Positions 1 through 8,905 of a DNA stretch of 53,128 bases are shown here, piece after piece. Under the pieces are notes generated by a model, which had not been told where the DNA came from, ran no database searches, and saw nothing but the letters and a program-made list of their open reading frames with translations. Source of the stretch: Promethearchaeota archaeon (GTDB lineage: Archaea; Asgardarchaeota; Lokiarchaeia; Sigynarchaeales; SOKP01); NCBI GenBank assembly GCA_014730295.1, contig WJIN01000314.1, forward strand, positions 1-53,128, in the 5' to 3' direction. Position 1 is the first letter of the stretch. Every line of letters starts with the position of its first letter. A program made the translations under genes and the position numbers.

Positions 1-127
1 ATAAAGAGTCTAGAGAACACAATCCTACACCGCCCCATAAGAAAGAACCCACGATCAAAATATAACCTGAATCTTTTCTACCAGTATTCTTTTTTTTGAC
101 GATTTTCGCTTTATATAGACTCGCCAA
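1..127 (-). CDS. possible 5' end of a leftward membrane-protein gene (partial)
   Basis: A leftward frame opens with a TTG at 127 and stays open to the window edge (42 residues). It begins with a Lys-rich stretch (KAKIVKKKNTGRK) and then turns hydrophobic and glycine-rich (YILIVGSFLWGGVGL), as expected of a cytoplasmic N-terminus followed by a first membrane helix. It overlaps, in another frame, the non-homologous tail of the truncated acyl-CoA synthetase upstream. No family can be named from so little sequence, and no good ribosome binding site was seen. It may be the gene that now abuts the truncated synthetase, or a chance frame. Confidence 0.25.
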   Translation of the reverse strand, partial: MASLYKAKIVKKKNTGRKDSGYILIVGSFLWGGVGLCSLDSL

Positions 128-1482
128 TATATGAGAGTAGAATAAATATATATTCTTTTATTGAACCGAGAAATTGATTTAGGCTTAATATTATATTTAA
201 CCCCTTCACAATTGTCTCGAGTACATTGTGGTAGAATTGATACACCATCTTCAATATTGACAATTTTTACTTCGGTATTTGGGAGGGGTAATCCAACAGT
301 GTTAATTTTCGTTCTTTTGAAAGGATTTAATGATACTACAGGAGAACATTCTGATAACCCATAGCCTTCAAGGATAGTTGCTTCAGTTATATTCTCAAAT
401 TTTGTCTTCACTTCTTTTGGTAATGGAGATGCAGCGCAGATGCAGGCTATGAGAGAATCCAATTTTCCTTTATATTTTTCACACTCTGGCTCTTGAATGA
501 GCTTTATGAATAGAGTTGGGACACCAGGCATAAAGGTGATTTCTTCTTTCTTTACAAACGCGAGTAATTTGGAAAGGTTTTCTGGAGGGCGCGGAATTAA
601 TACATTGCTCCATCCTTCTAAAATCGCTACCGTCATACCGATGTTACCATAGGAGTGTGCGAGCGGGACAACTAAAAGCATCCCACCCTTTCCTTTCACC
701 TCATTCATTCGCTCTAATTGTGTGGAAGCCCAATAATCGGTTTGCTGAGCATTTACAATTAAATTATAGTGGGAGGTTTTCACTCCTTTCGGGATACCTG
801 TTGTCCCTCCAGTATAGATCAGTACCGCGGGATCTTTTTTCAGATCAATTTCTACATTGGGAACGTTAATCTCCTCCTCATCACATAATGTGGCCTGAAA
901 TGCCTTAAACTCTATATCTTCAATTCTCTTCGGCCAATTTTTCATAGTTGGCACTTTTCCTAGGAGTTTTCCAAGAAAAGCTTTAACCTTTGGTAAATAT
1001 TCTGTCAATTTTGTAAGTACTATTGTATCTAATGATTCCATTTTAGAGAGGTCCTTTCCATTTAGATATTCCTCATAAAGATAATCTAAGATTATTAGAG
1101 ATTTTGCTCTTGAATCGTTAATTTGATGAACGATCTCCACATATCGATTAACGGGAAGAATGGGGTTTGAAACAGCTCCAAGACGCAGAATAGCAAAATG
1201 TGCGATTATATATTGTGGGATGTTTGGCATATCTATCGCGACTACATCTCCCTTTTTAATACCTAATTGTGCTAAACCTGTTGCAAATCTGTCTACGATC
1301 GTATCTAGCTCGCGATATGTCATACGTAATCCTTTAAATAATAGGGCCTCCGAATCGGGATATTTTTCCGCAGTTTCTCTCAATAACTCCCCTAAACTCA
1401 TCTTTTTATAGTCAATATGTTTAGGGGTTTCCTCTGGCCAGCTTTTATACCAATATTTCTGGACTTCTTCAATCATTTTCAC
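55..1482 (-). pseudogene. acyl-CoA synthetase (AMP-binding), C-terminally truncated
   Basis: The 475-residue frame is an ANL-superfamily (AMP-binding) acyl-CoA synthetase: it would activate a carboxylic acid with ATP and transfer it to CoA. The P-loop-like motif YTGGTTGIPKGVKTSH and the A5 motif YGLSECSP are intact, and the N-terminal domain resembles the complete paralogue at 3135-4865. Family-like sequence ends near plus-strand position 226, just after LPNTEVKIVNIEDG. The last ~58 residues are basic, unrelated sequence. None of the leftward frames in 1-225 encodes the missing A8 hinge or the C-terminal lid with its catalytic lysine. The protein would lack about 150 residues and so is probably unable to complete either half reaction. 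A deletion, a rearrangement or a chimeric contig end would each explain this. Confidence 0.7.
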
Positions 1483-1864
1483 TTAGTTAGATTAAATTAT
1501 ACTCTATAAATCTTCGTTTATTTTGTTAGTATTGTTCAAAAACTGAAATTAAATTTAAAATCTGCAATATGAATGAAACTATCAACTATTAAAAATAGGA
1601 AACATATGGAATTATCAAATATGAGGAAACCCAATCTGAATCTTCGGAATTTATCCACATTTCGAGAAACTTTTCGAAAAAGGATGATTTTAAGGGAATT
1701 ATGATCGAAATGGATTATATAATAGACCATTATCTACGAATATTATTATTGAGAATTTTGAGGATATACAAAAGAATAAATATGAGACTATTTTACATTA
1801 ATGTTAAAAAAATCAAATAATATGAATATCATTCTTAATTATTTAAAAAACGGAGGAGAGTAAT
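1483..1864. other. AT-rich intergenic stretch, no supported gene
   Basis: This lies between the divergent truncated acyl-CoA synthetase and the peptidase gene. A short rightward open frame from about 1603 to 1818 reads like a protein fragment (ETQSESSEF, FSKKDDFKG) but has no start codon at its beginning and may be a relic. A leftward frame in 1536-1730 has no plausible start signal. The useful element is a strong Shine-Dalgarno, GGAGGAG, at 1852-1858. Confidence 0.4.
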
Positions 1865-1876
1865 CTGAAAAATTAT

Positions 1877-2986
1877 TTGAAGGTTCTAATAATCATTATA
1901 GTCATCACTGGTGGATTAGGAGGAGGTTACATTGGTTATTTGTATTTTTTATCTATGAATAATGATGGTATAACAGAATCTGGTTATGTAAGAATTTATG
2001 TTAATAATACTCTTTATGCTAATCTTTATTCAGAAATCGCTCAATATCAGCAAGATTTAGAAAATCAAGGATTTAATGCAGAAATTATCAATTGGTCGGA
2101 TCCTGTTGTAGAAAATCTTAAAGGTGATTTAATAAATTCTCAAAATTCCACTTTTGTTGGAGCGGTTCTAATAGGGAAAATACCATATGCGAATTATGAG
2201 ATGGGCGGGGCAGTCTTTCCATGTGATTTATATCTCATGGATTTGGATGGTGTTTGGGGAGATTTAAGTGGTGTTGTTGGAGCTTATGATAATCATTTTG
2301 GTGGAGGAGGAGACGTTTATCCAGAGATATGGATTGGAAGGATTAATCCAGAAAAATTGAATAATATTGGATCGCATCTCCAAGCATACAAGGATTATTT
2401 TAATCGTAATCACGCTTATAGAGATAGTTCCTTATATAGACCTCATAGTGCTTTAGTTTATGTGGATTATGATTGGACGGACTCTAATGCTGTTTGGCAT
2501 GATGGTGTGAAGAAATCTTATTCTAATACAACTCTTATCGGTGTGAATGCAACAACAAATGATATTGATTATGAAAGTAGGATCCAATCTACAAGATATG
2601 AACTTATTCATGCAATGATTCATTCCACTTCTACGCAACATCAATTCTATTCGGGTGGTTCTTCAGCGGGAATAACAACTAATACAGAGATAAATGCACT
2701 AACCACAAACCCGTTGTTTTATAATTTATATTGTTGCTCAGCATGTGATTTTAGGGTGATCAATAATATTGGAACTCAATATTTATTTTCTTCCAATTCT
2801 CTTTGTGTAATTGGATCAACTAAATCGGGTGGAATGCTAATGATTTCCTATTTTTATACCCCATTGGGTAAAGGTTACAGTATTGGGGAATCTTTTAGAC
2901 AATGGTGGTCGAACCCATTGCATGGACCAGATGATTCCTATTCTCAAGGACTTTGCATTCTTGGTGATCCTTTACTAACAATATAA
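1877..2986 (+). CDS. membrane-anchored or secreted C25-like cysteine peptidase
   Basis: The 369-residue protein starts with one strong hydrophobic segment (residues 3-25, IIIIVITGGLGGGYIGYLYF), a signal anchor placing the rest outside the cell. The body resembles the gingipain (C25) branch of caspase-fold peptidases: a strand ending in GAVLIGKIP, a P-EIWIGRI strand, a candidate catalytic His region with H249 and H255 (HSTSTQHQF) and a candidate nucleophile region YCCSACDF with C286, C287 and C290. The C-terminus LGDPLLTI is typical of this group, where it closes the catalytic domain. TTG at 1877 is used here, but GGAGGAG at 1852-1858 is ideally spaced (6 nt) from an in-frame CTG at 1865, so translation may start there. 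It stands alone between two acyl-CoA synthetases. Its substrate is unknown. Confidence 0.7.
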   Translation: MKVLIIIIVITGGLGGGYIGYLYFLSMNNDGITESGYVRIYVNNTLYANLYSEIAQYQQDLENQGFNAEIINWSDPVVENLKGDLINSQNSTFVGAVLIGKIPYANYEMGGAVFPCDLYLMDLDGVWGDLSGVVGAYDNHFGGGGDVYPEIWIGRINPEKLNNIGSHLQAYKDYFNRNHAYRDSSLYRPHSALVYVDYDWTDSNAVWHDGVKKSYSNTTLIGVNATTNDIDYESRIQSTRYELIHAMIHSTSTQHQFYSGGSSAGITTNTEINALTTNPLFYNLYCCSACDFRVINNIGTQYLFSSNSLCVIGSTKSGGMLMISYFYTPLGKGYSIGESFRQWWSNPLHGPDDSYSQGLCILGDPLLTI

Positions 2987-3134
2987 TAAAATTTTCACTA
3001 ATTCCTTTATTTTCAAAACAATTACTATGAATTGCTTATTAATTTTTTATGAATTCCTAAATTTTGAATCAAACTAAACATATACAATCTGATATATAGG
3101 TAAAAATAAAAAAAGAATTTGATTTGTAATACTC

Positions 3135-4865
3135 CTATTTTCTTAGTACTTTTTTGTCGATTTTTCCAACCGCGGTGAGTGGGATTTCTTTCGTGAATTC
3201 TATGATTTTTGGAACTTCATATGGGGCACAATTTTCACTGGCATATTTTTGGATTTCTTCTTTTAATGCCCCTTCAGATTCATATTCATAGTTAGGATCT
3301 AATTGGATGTAGGCTTTCACGATTTCCGAGCCGGGTCTATCCGGATTAGGAACACCTATTAACGCGATCAAGTCGATAGCGGGATGCTTGGACATTACAT
3401 CTTCGACCTTACTGGAAAATACTTTATATCCACTCACAATAATCATATCTTTAGTACGATCGACAATTCTTAAATACCCCATGTCATCCATAATTGCAAC
3501 ATCACCGGTATGCATAAACCCATCTTTATCAATCGCTTTCTCAGTCTCTTGTGGCTTGTTATAATATCCTTGCATGACCATTGGTCCGCGGACTAAGATC
3601 TCGCCTGCCTCCCCAACTGGAACTTCCTTATTTGTCTCGGGATCTACTAGTTTGAGATCAACATTTAAAATGGGAAGCCCAATATGTCCCAGCTTTTTCT
3701 CCCCCTTGCTCGGATTCATTACAGTGAGAGGAGAGCATTCAGTCATCCCATAAACTTCCAGTAATTTACCTTCTCCAACAATCTTCTCTAATTCTACCTG
3801 TGATTCTTTTGGAAATGGTGAGGCTGCAGAAATACATACATCTAAACTTGAATGATCGAGTTCGGCAAACTTCGGTTCTTTTAAAAGAATCTGAAACAAC
3901 GAAGGGACGTTTACAAGGGCTGTGGGTGTGTATTCTTCTAATTCATCGCAAATATGTTTTGTATCGCGCGGATTTGGGATAAGACACTGCCCCCATCCTA
4001 AATATAGACAATTTTCACAGAAAAATAACCCTGCGATATGAAAAAAGGGAAATCCTGATAGTGCATAATAATTCCCTCGTTCCCAATCTAGCCAACTCTG
4101 TACAATCAAGAGGTCCGAAACAGCATTACGATGTGTAAGCATTGCACCTTTCGGGGGTCCTGTGGTTCCACCCGTATATTGGATATATGCTAAATCATCT
4201 GGAGTTACCTTTATATCTGGTCTCTTAGTAGGATACTTATCTAAAACATCTTTGTGAAATTCGATAACATTTTTTCCCGGAAGGGTAATTAATTTCCCCT
4301 TGGGAATCTTTCCAATAAGTTTTCCTAAGACTTGTTTAATTTTGGGTAAAAAACCGCCAACGCTTGCGGCAATTACTAATTTGAGCTGCGGAATTTTATC
4401 CGCTATCTTGGTGATATGAGCTTCGAAAATTGCGTCTAATGTTACTAAAGCTACTTTCTTTCCTTTTGCTCCCAAATCATTCAATTGATATTCAATTTGC
4501 ATGGCGGACATTAGTGGAGAAACTCCAGATACTATGCAACCCGCTTTATGAGCGCCAACTAAAGCGATTACATATTCTGGGATGTTTGGGAGATTAATTC
4601 CTACGACATCTCCTTTCTCAAATCCATTATCGATGAGCATATTGGAAAATTGATTGGAATACGCATCTAATTCTCCAAAAGTTATCTCTACTCCGAGAAA
4701 AGCTAATGCGATTTTTTCACTATCTTGTTCGAATGATTGGCGTAAAGAATCAGGAAAGGATTTTTCCCATACACTCGGGTCTAAATCTTTCAAACCTTCA
4801 TCCCAATTCTTTTTCCAGAATTTATTAGCATATTTTGATGCTTGTTCTTGTGTCATTTTTTTCAC
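3135..4865 (-). CDS. long-chain acyl-CoA synthetase (AMP-binding)
   Basis: This is a complete 576-residue ANL-superfamily ligase that activates a fatty or related carboxylic acid through an acyl-AMP and loads it on CoA. The core motifs are YTGGTTGPPKGAMLTH (ATP phosphate binding), YGMTECSP (A5), GDVAIMDDMGYLRIVDRTKD (A7/A8) and PLTAVGKIDKK near the C-terminus, which holds the catalytic lysine. It is paralogous to the truncated gene at 55-1482: both share the N-terminal EE.PKY.W..NW style start and an insert of about 30 residues before the P-loop containing LGKLIGKIP. No membrane segment is apparent. It is monocistronic. It probably feeds lipid or amino-acid-derived acids into CoA metabolism, but the acid chain length cannot be read from the sequence. 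Confidence 0.9.
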   Translation of the reverse strand: MKKMTQEQASKYANKFWKKNWDEGLKDLDPSVWEKSFPDSLRQSFEQDSEKIALAFLGVEITFGELDAYSNQFSNMLIDNGFEKGDVVGINLPNIPEYVIALVGAHKAGCIVSGVSPLMSAMQIEYQLNDLGAKGKKVALVTLDAIFEAHITKIADKIPQLKLVIAASVGGFLPKIKQVLGKLIGKIPKGKLITLPGKNVIEFHKDVLDKYPTKRPDIKVTPDDLAYIQYTGGTTGPPKGAMLTHRNAVSDLLIVQSWLDWERGNYYALSGFPFFHIAGLFFCENCLYLGWGQCLIPNPRDTKHICDELEEYTPTALVNVPSLFQILLKEPKFAELDHSSLDVCISAASPFPKESQVELEKIVGEGKLLEVYGMTECSPLTVMNPSKGEKKLGHIGLPILNVDLKLVDPETNKEVPVGEAGEILVRGPMVMQGYYNKPQETEKAIDKDGFMHTGDVAIMDDMGYLRIVDRTKDMIIVSGYKVFSSKVEDVMSKHPAIDLIALIGVPNPDRPGSEIVKAYIQLDPNYEYESEGALKEEIQKYASENCAPYEVPKIIEFTKEIPLTAVGKIDKKVLRK

Positions 4866-5296
4866 GCTTATTTTTTTATATTTTTGTATAAATTCGATTT
4901 TCTTTCGTTGACTTAAATATTTGTCTTTTAGATTAATAAATCCTTCTTCAAAATATGTTAAGTTTTAAAAATTAAAATGCCGTAATTCAGATTTAAATCA
5001 TAAAAAAACGCAAAAAAATGAGATAAAAACCGAAATTTTTCATAAAATATGCATATTAGAAATCAAACGATAGCTAATTATATATAAAAATTGTTCTGTT
5101 TATATTGCTATTTCATACTTAGCTAAATAGGACTTATATAAACATACTTGAAATATTTCTATTACAAAAGAAAATAACTTAATCTCTTATCATATCGATA
5201 TAGATAGTATTACAAAATCATATGAAGAGGTATTATTCAACATTCCAATTAAAAATTAAAATAAAAAATAGTATATAAAAAAAAGGTATGGTAAAA
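4866..5296. other. AT-rich intergenic region, no gene seen
   Basis: This is very AT-rich with stops in all frames. It contains the leftward promoter region of the acyl-CoA synthetase (TATA-like GATTTAAATC near 4990) and the 3' flank of rnfC. No hairpin or small ORF with a ribosome binding site was found. Confidence 0.4.
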
Positions 5297-6622
5297 TTAT
5301 TCATTTCTGACCAATTTTTTTCCGTTTGTTAAATATTTTGTAAATCTAATTCTCGAAGGACAGACATAGGAGCATAAACCGCATTCGATGCAATCCTCTA
5401 CATGTAATTTTTTTAATCGATCAACATCCTTCTTTTTTTCTGCCTCCATTATCAGCTGTGGATAAATATAGACAGGACAAACGGTATTGCAATATCCACA
5501 TCTAATACATGCAAGTGGTTTTTTATATGGGTCAGGTTCATCTTGGGTAAATACTGTTACTGCGGAGGTTGCTTTGAGAATTGGATATGAAGGATTGGGG
5601 ATCGTCGGTCCCATTAATATTGAGCCTAATATGATTCGCTCATATTGAGAAGGTGAATCTCCGACAAATTTCAGTATATGCTCAACTGGAGTGCCCATAC
5701 GAACCCATAAATTCTTCCCTCCTTTCTCTTTTGAATAATATGTAAGTCCTCGAGATACCAGAGGTTCTCCTTTCTCTATCGCTTCCTCAACTGCATAAGC
5801 CGTTGCTATATTATGCACTAATACCCCAATATCAGGTGGAAATTTACCCGAAGGAACCTCTTTATCTAAAACCTCTTTTACGAGCAATTTTTCACTTCCA
5901 ATCGAATAATTGGGACGCATTCGTTTTAATTCTATTTCATGTTCTTTCAACAGAGCTTCAAATTCTGGGGTCTCCCCCTCTTGAGTCCTTGTTGCAACGG
6001 TAATTGCTTTTACGTCGAGAATTTTAGCCATTATTTTTATCCCGTTTATTATCTCTTGTGGTTTTTCCATCATCAAGCGACAATCACATGCAATATTAGG
6101 GTCACTTTCTTTAGCATTGATAATAAGGTGAGAGATCTTGTGAGACGTGTTGAGTTTTACGTGAGTCGGAAATGAGGCACCACCTAATCCTACGATACCT
6201 GTTTCACGAACTCTTTCTAAAAGGGTGTTTTTTGATTCTTTCTCGGGATCTAGAGGCTTAAAAAATGGTTCGGAGTTATTATCTGTGGTTGCAATTTTTA
6301 CCGCTTTCTCAATATTTCCAGAGATGGGATTGAGCATTTCTATTTCTTCTTTTATTTTTCCGTTAACGGGAGAATGTATAGGAGCGACCATCAGTCCGGC
6401 GTCAGGATTATCTCCAATTTTTTGACCATAGCGCACAGAATCTCCTACATTAACGACCAAATCCGTTCCAGGTCCAATATGTTGCTTTAGAAAGACAATC
6501 ATCTCCTCGGCGGGTGGTACAATGGAAAAAGGATCCTCTAATGCATTCATCTTGATATCGATATCAACATTAAATCTCCCCTTTTCTATGAACTTATACT
6601 CATTTTTCTTATTAAAGAGCAC
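5297..6622 (-). CDS. rnfC: RnfC-like electron transport subunit (SLBB and two 4Fe-4S)
   Basis: RnfC is the NADH/ferredoxin-side peripheral subunit of Rnf ion-pumping oxidoreductases. Seen here: the N-terminal barrel-sandwich region (KQHIGPGTDLVVNVGDSVRYGQ, APIHSPVNG), the flavin/NADH-binding part (GIVGLGGASFPTHVKL, NAKESDPN) with the SLBB-like region after it, and two C-terminal clusters CIRCGYCNTVCP and CIECGLCSYVCP. The frame is open from 6655, but a strong AGGGAGGTG lies 7 nt before a GTG at 6622, which follows the rnfD stop by one base. That start (441 residues) is preferred. It forms a tight unit with the rnfD-like gene upstream. No rnfA, B, E or G gene is beside it, so partners must be elsewhere or the pair works in another complex. 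Confidence 0.85.
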   Translation of the reverse strand: MLFNKKNEYKFIEKGRFNVDIDIKMNALEDPFSIVPPAEEMIVFLKQHIGPGTDLVVNVGDSVRYGQKIGDNPDAGLMVAPIHSPVNGKIKEEIEMLNPISGNIEKAVKIATTDNNSEPFFKPLDPEKESKNTLLERVRETGIVGLGGASFPTHVKLNTSHKISHLIINAKESDPNIACDCRLMMEKPQEIINGIKIMAKILDVKAITVATRTQEGETPEFEALLKEHEIELKRMRPNYSIGSEKLLVKEVLDKEVPSGKFPPDIGVLVHNIATAYAVEEAIEKGEPLVSRGLTYYSKEKGGKNLWVRMGTPVEHILKFVGDSPSQYERIILGSILMGPTIPNPSYPILKATSAVTVFTQDEPDPYKKPLACIRCGYCNTVCPVYIYPQLIMEAEKKKDVDRLKKLHVEDCIECGLCSYVCPSRIRFTKYLTNGKKLVRNE

Positions 6623-6623
6623 A

Positions 6624-7532
6624 TTACACACCTCCCTCTGATTCTTTATGGCCAAATGGAGTTCTCAATATTGGTTTATCTAGCAATGGTGTGGCTAAAT
6701 TCAAGATGACTAAAGCAAAAATAGATCCCCCAAGAACATTAAAGAGTTGGAAAATGAATGTCAGCACGGCAACAGAAATTCCAAATATGTATTGTGAAAT
6801 TTCTGGCATCGGAGTTGATTGAGGTTCAGTAGCCATAAAGAATATCATAAAGATGAAACTTCCCGTAAAAACGTGAAACGCAATTCTTCCAAATGGGTCG
6901 GGACCTACGATTAAACCGATTCCAAGTGATAATAATGTCATTGAAATTAGCCCTGAGACAATTATACGCCATTTAAATCTAAGCCAATACGCAGCGATCG
7001 AACCCACTATGAGAACGGTAATACTACTAGCTCCTCCGATCCAACCATGCGTTTGCCAGAGAATCAGCCCCCATGGTGCCGAAAGTTCTATATTTAAGAA
7101 TGGTATAACCTTACCATCAAAAATCCACATAGAATCATTAAATCCTTCTGCCGTCAAAAGATTTAACTCCAAATGATGAGTATGGAATAGTAATCCGATA
7201 TCGAGAGAATCTTCCAGAAAAATCATCGCAGATAACAAGACCAGAATAAAAGTTTTTGAAGCTGCTGCGGGATTGAGGTATTTTCTTTTGAAAAATCTAC
7301 CTTGCCCATATTTAAAAACCAGAATCATTATAAACGCGACTATTGCGGTGATATAATAAGGTGCTGCTATAGGCATAGCTAATCCTACAATTAGACCCGC
7401 TACCATAGGCGACGCAAGTGTTTCATAGGTATAATCTATCCCCTTTATTTTTTGATATGAATGGATTACACCATGTACTATAAGGACGGTTCCTAATGCG
7501 ATTAGTATATGATTCAATGCACCCTTTCCCAC
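6624..7532 (-). CDS. rnfD: RnfD-like membrane subunit, main part (frame-disrupted)
   Basis: This is a polytopic membrane protein of the RnfD/NqrB family, which carries electrons and couples them to ion transport. Family signatures are YLNPAAASKTF, HGWIGGASSITVLIVGS (matching the GxIGETSxLA region) and FFMATEPQSTPMP (matching MATDPVTSP). The frame starts with a GTG at 7532 that has no ribosome binding site. The usual N-terminal segment of RnfD is encoded instead in an overlapping upstream frame (7514-7645), and the two join perfectly if one G is added to GTGGGAAAG near 7526-7531. The gene is therefore either split, expressed by frameshifting, or damaged by a one-base error. The FMN-linked threonine motif of classical RnfD was not identified with certainty. 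Confidence 0.8.
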   Translation of the reverse strand: MGKGALNHILIALGTVLIVHGVIHSYQKIKGIDYTYETLASPMVAGLIVGLAMPIAAPYYITAIVAFIMILVFKYGQGRFFKRKYLNPAAASKTFILVLLSAMIFLEDSLDIGLLFHTHHLELNLLTAEGFNDSMWIFDGKVIPFLNIELSAPWGLILWQTHGWIGGASSITVLIVGSIAAYWLRFKWRIIVSGLISMTLLSLGIGLIVGPDPFGRIAFHVFTGSFIFMIFFMATEPQSTPMPEISQYIFGISVAVLTFIFQLFNVLGGSIFALVILNLATPLLDKPILRTPFGHKESEGGV

Positions 7533-7645
7533 ATAACAATTACTGAAAAAAATGCTATAATAGCCATCATCAAAAACGTCTTAAGCATGAGCTCATTCTT
7601 TTCCAAACCAATATACAGATGCGGTGGACTCACCACTTTATACAT
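7514..7645 (-). pseudogene. rnfD: N-terminal fragment of RnfD in the -1 frame
   Basis: A 43-residue frame starts with ATG at 7645 and ends with TGA at 7514-7516, overlapping the rnfD-like frame by 19 nt. It reads MYKVVSPPHLYIGL, then LKTFLMMAIIAFFSVIVMW, which is the expected N-terminus of RnfD: a short VSPSPH-type cytoplasmic stretch followed by the first membrane helix. With one added G after TGGG, the sequence continues as WGKGALNHILIALG without a break. This supports a single ancestral gene spanning 6624-7645. The TGGGAAAGG site is not a slippery heptamer in the required register, so an indel is more likely than programmed frameshifting. Confidence 0.7.
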
Positions 7646-8093
7646 TTGTTTATCTTGTTTTTTCGTGTTTTTAATTTTAATCGCCAAAATTAGATAATTT
7701 GATTTTTTATATATCTAACAATATTTCTGAATCATTTTTTTAATAGTTTGTTATTATGAGCTATTATTATTTTAAAACGAATTCATATCTTAAAAACAAA
7801 GGTCATTGAAATTCTATTTTCAGCCTTTAGTAATTCAATTTTTCAATTATCAAAATTTGAATATAAAGCATAATAAAGCTTTTTTGTCGGGATCATAATC
7901 TCATCACTCAAATTTCTCGATCATGATTTTACTTTTAGTCACCTCTCTCTCTCCCTAAATACCATGATTACTTTTAACAGAAATGAGGTTCCTTCAAATA
8001 TAAAGGGGAATTCTCTGATACATCTCCAAAAGAGGATTATCAAAAATTGTCGGTCTTGTGGGTTTTTATTTTCGGATTTAATTAAGTAGTATA
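7646..8093. other. divergent intergenic region, no gene seen
   Basis: This separates the leftward rnfDC unit from the rightward RecA-like gene. It is AT-rich with a run of TCTC repeats near 7941-7954. TATA-like blocks occur near 7700-7720 for the leftward unit. No ORF with a ribosome binding site and no strong hairpin was found. Confidence 0.35.
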
Positions 8094-8858
8094 ATGCAGT
8101 TTGATTCAGGATTTCGAGTATATAAAAAAAATATTACACAACCTGTTATTTCAAGCGGAGATACCACCTTAGACGATTTGTTAAAAGGTGGCTATCGAAA
8201 AGATCTCGTCCATCTTCTATACGGCGATCAAAAGAAAACCACGAATATATTGCTTACCACCTCTGTAATTGTCCAGAAAGCGTTTTCTAATGGAGGCTTA
8301 GGGGATGGAATTCGTGTGGCGTTTATCGATGGCAATAATCGGTTTAATCCATATACTGTAAGCAAATTCGCAGCGTCAAAAAAACTTTCACCGCGAAAAG
8401 TTCTAGAAAACATTATTATCGCCCGCGCATTTACATGGGATCAGATGATAGAGCTTTTAGAAAACCGCCTCAAACAGTTGGAAGACGTAAAAGTAGTCTT
8501 AATTTCAGGCATTACCAATCTCTTTGCCACCTATGAAAAACATACTTTTGAGGATTTGCTCAGAGCAATAAGCGGTATTAAAGCGATTCTCTCGAAGAAT
8601 AACCCTTTGATGGTGATCACGGCACAGCTTCACGAATCCTCCCAATTTCGACCGAAAGGCGGAAAAATCCTCTCTCATTTTGGAAATGTGCTTGTAATGA
8701 TTAAAGAAGACGAGCGATTTACAGAATACACTCTGGTTCAGCATCCCTTTCTCTCTGAAAATCAATTAAAAAAGTGGAAGCCTCATAAACCTAAAAGGCA
8801 TTTGGGGAATCAATCCAAAAATAGTACTCTGGATATGTGGATGAAAGAAGAGAAATAA
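8094..8858 (+). CDS. RecA/RadA-superfamily protein without a Walker A motif
   Basis: The 254-residue protein has the layout of archaeal RadA/RadB-type RecA-fold proteins: an entry motif VISSGDTTLDDLLKGGYRKD (compare the T-G-x-x-x-L-D-x-x-L-G-G-G element), then the P-loop position, a strand IRVAFIDGNNRF, a Walker B-like strand VKVVLISGITNLF and a late strand LMVITAQLHES. At the P-loop the sequence is YGDQKKTTN, two residues shorter than GxxxxGKT and lacking the second glycine. ATP binding is therefore doubtful. The basic C-terminal tail (KKWKPHKPKRH) could bind DNA. It lies about 2 kb before a PolB2 gene. As I recall, archaeal PolB2 genes often neighbour RecA-like paralogues, so a joint repair role is an inference. 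Confidence 0.7.
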   Translation: MQFDSGFRVYKKNITQPVISSGDTTLDDLLKGGYRKDLVHLLYGDQKKTTNILLTTSVIVQKAFSNGGLGDGIRVAFIDGNNRFNPYTVSKFAASKKLSPRKVLENIIIARAFTWDQMIELLENRLKQLEDVKVVLISGITNLFATYEKHTFEDLLRAISGIKAILSKNNPLMVITAQLHESSQFRPKGGKILSHFGNVLVMIKEDERFTEYTLVQHPFLSENQLKKWKPHKPKRHLGNQSKNSTLDMWMKEEK

Positions 8859-8905
8859 GGAGAAAGAGCAATTATTCTAAAGAATTTTACTTAGGTACCA
8901 TCTTA

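Noticed and set aside
1536..1730. Leftward 64-residue ORF
   Set aside because: No ribosome binding site or promoter, low-complexity composition, and it lies in AT-rich DNA where such frames arise by chance.
1603..1818. Rightward open frame with protein-like text (ETQSESSEF, FSKKDDFKG)
   Set aside because: It lacks a start codon at its beginning and has stops directly upstream. It may be a relic but cannot be supported.
5803..6425. Three rightward ORFs inside rnfC
   Set aside because: They are antisense shadows of a well-supported gene with conserved motifs.
7514..7532. Programmed -1 frameshift site in rnfD
   Set aside because: GGGAAAG is present but out of register for the upstream frame, so slippage would mispair. 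An indel is simpler.
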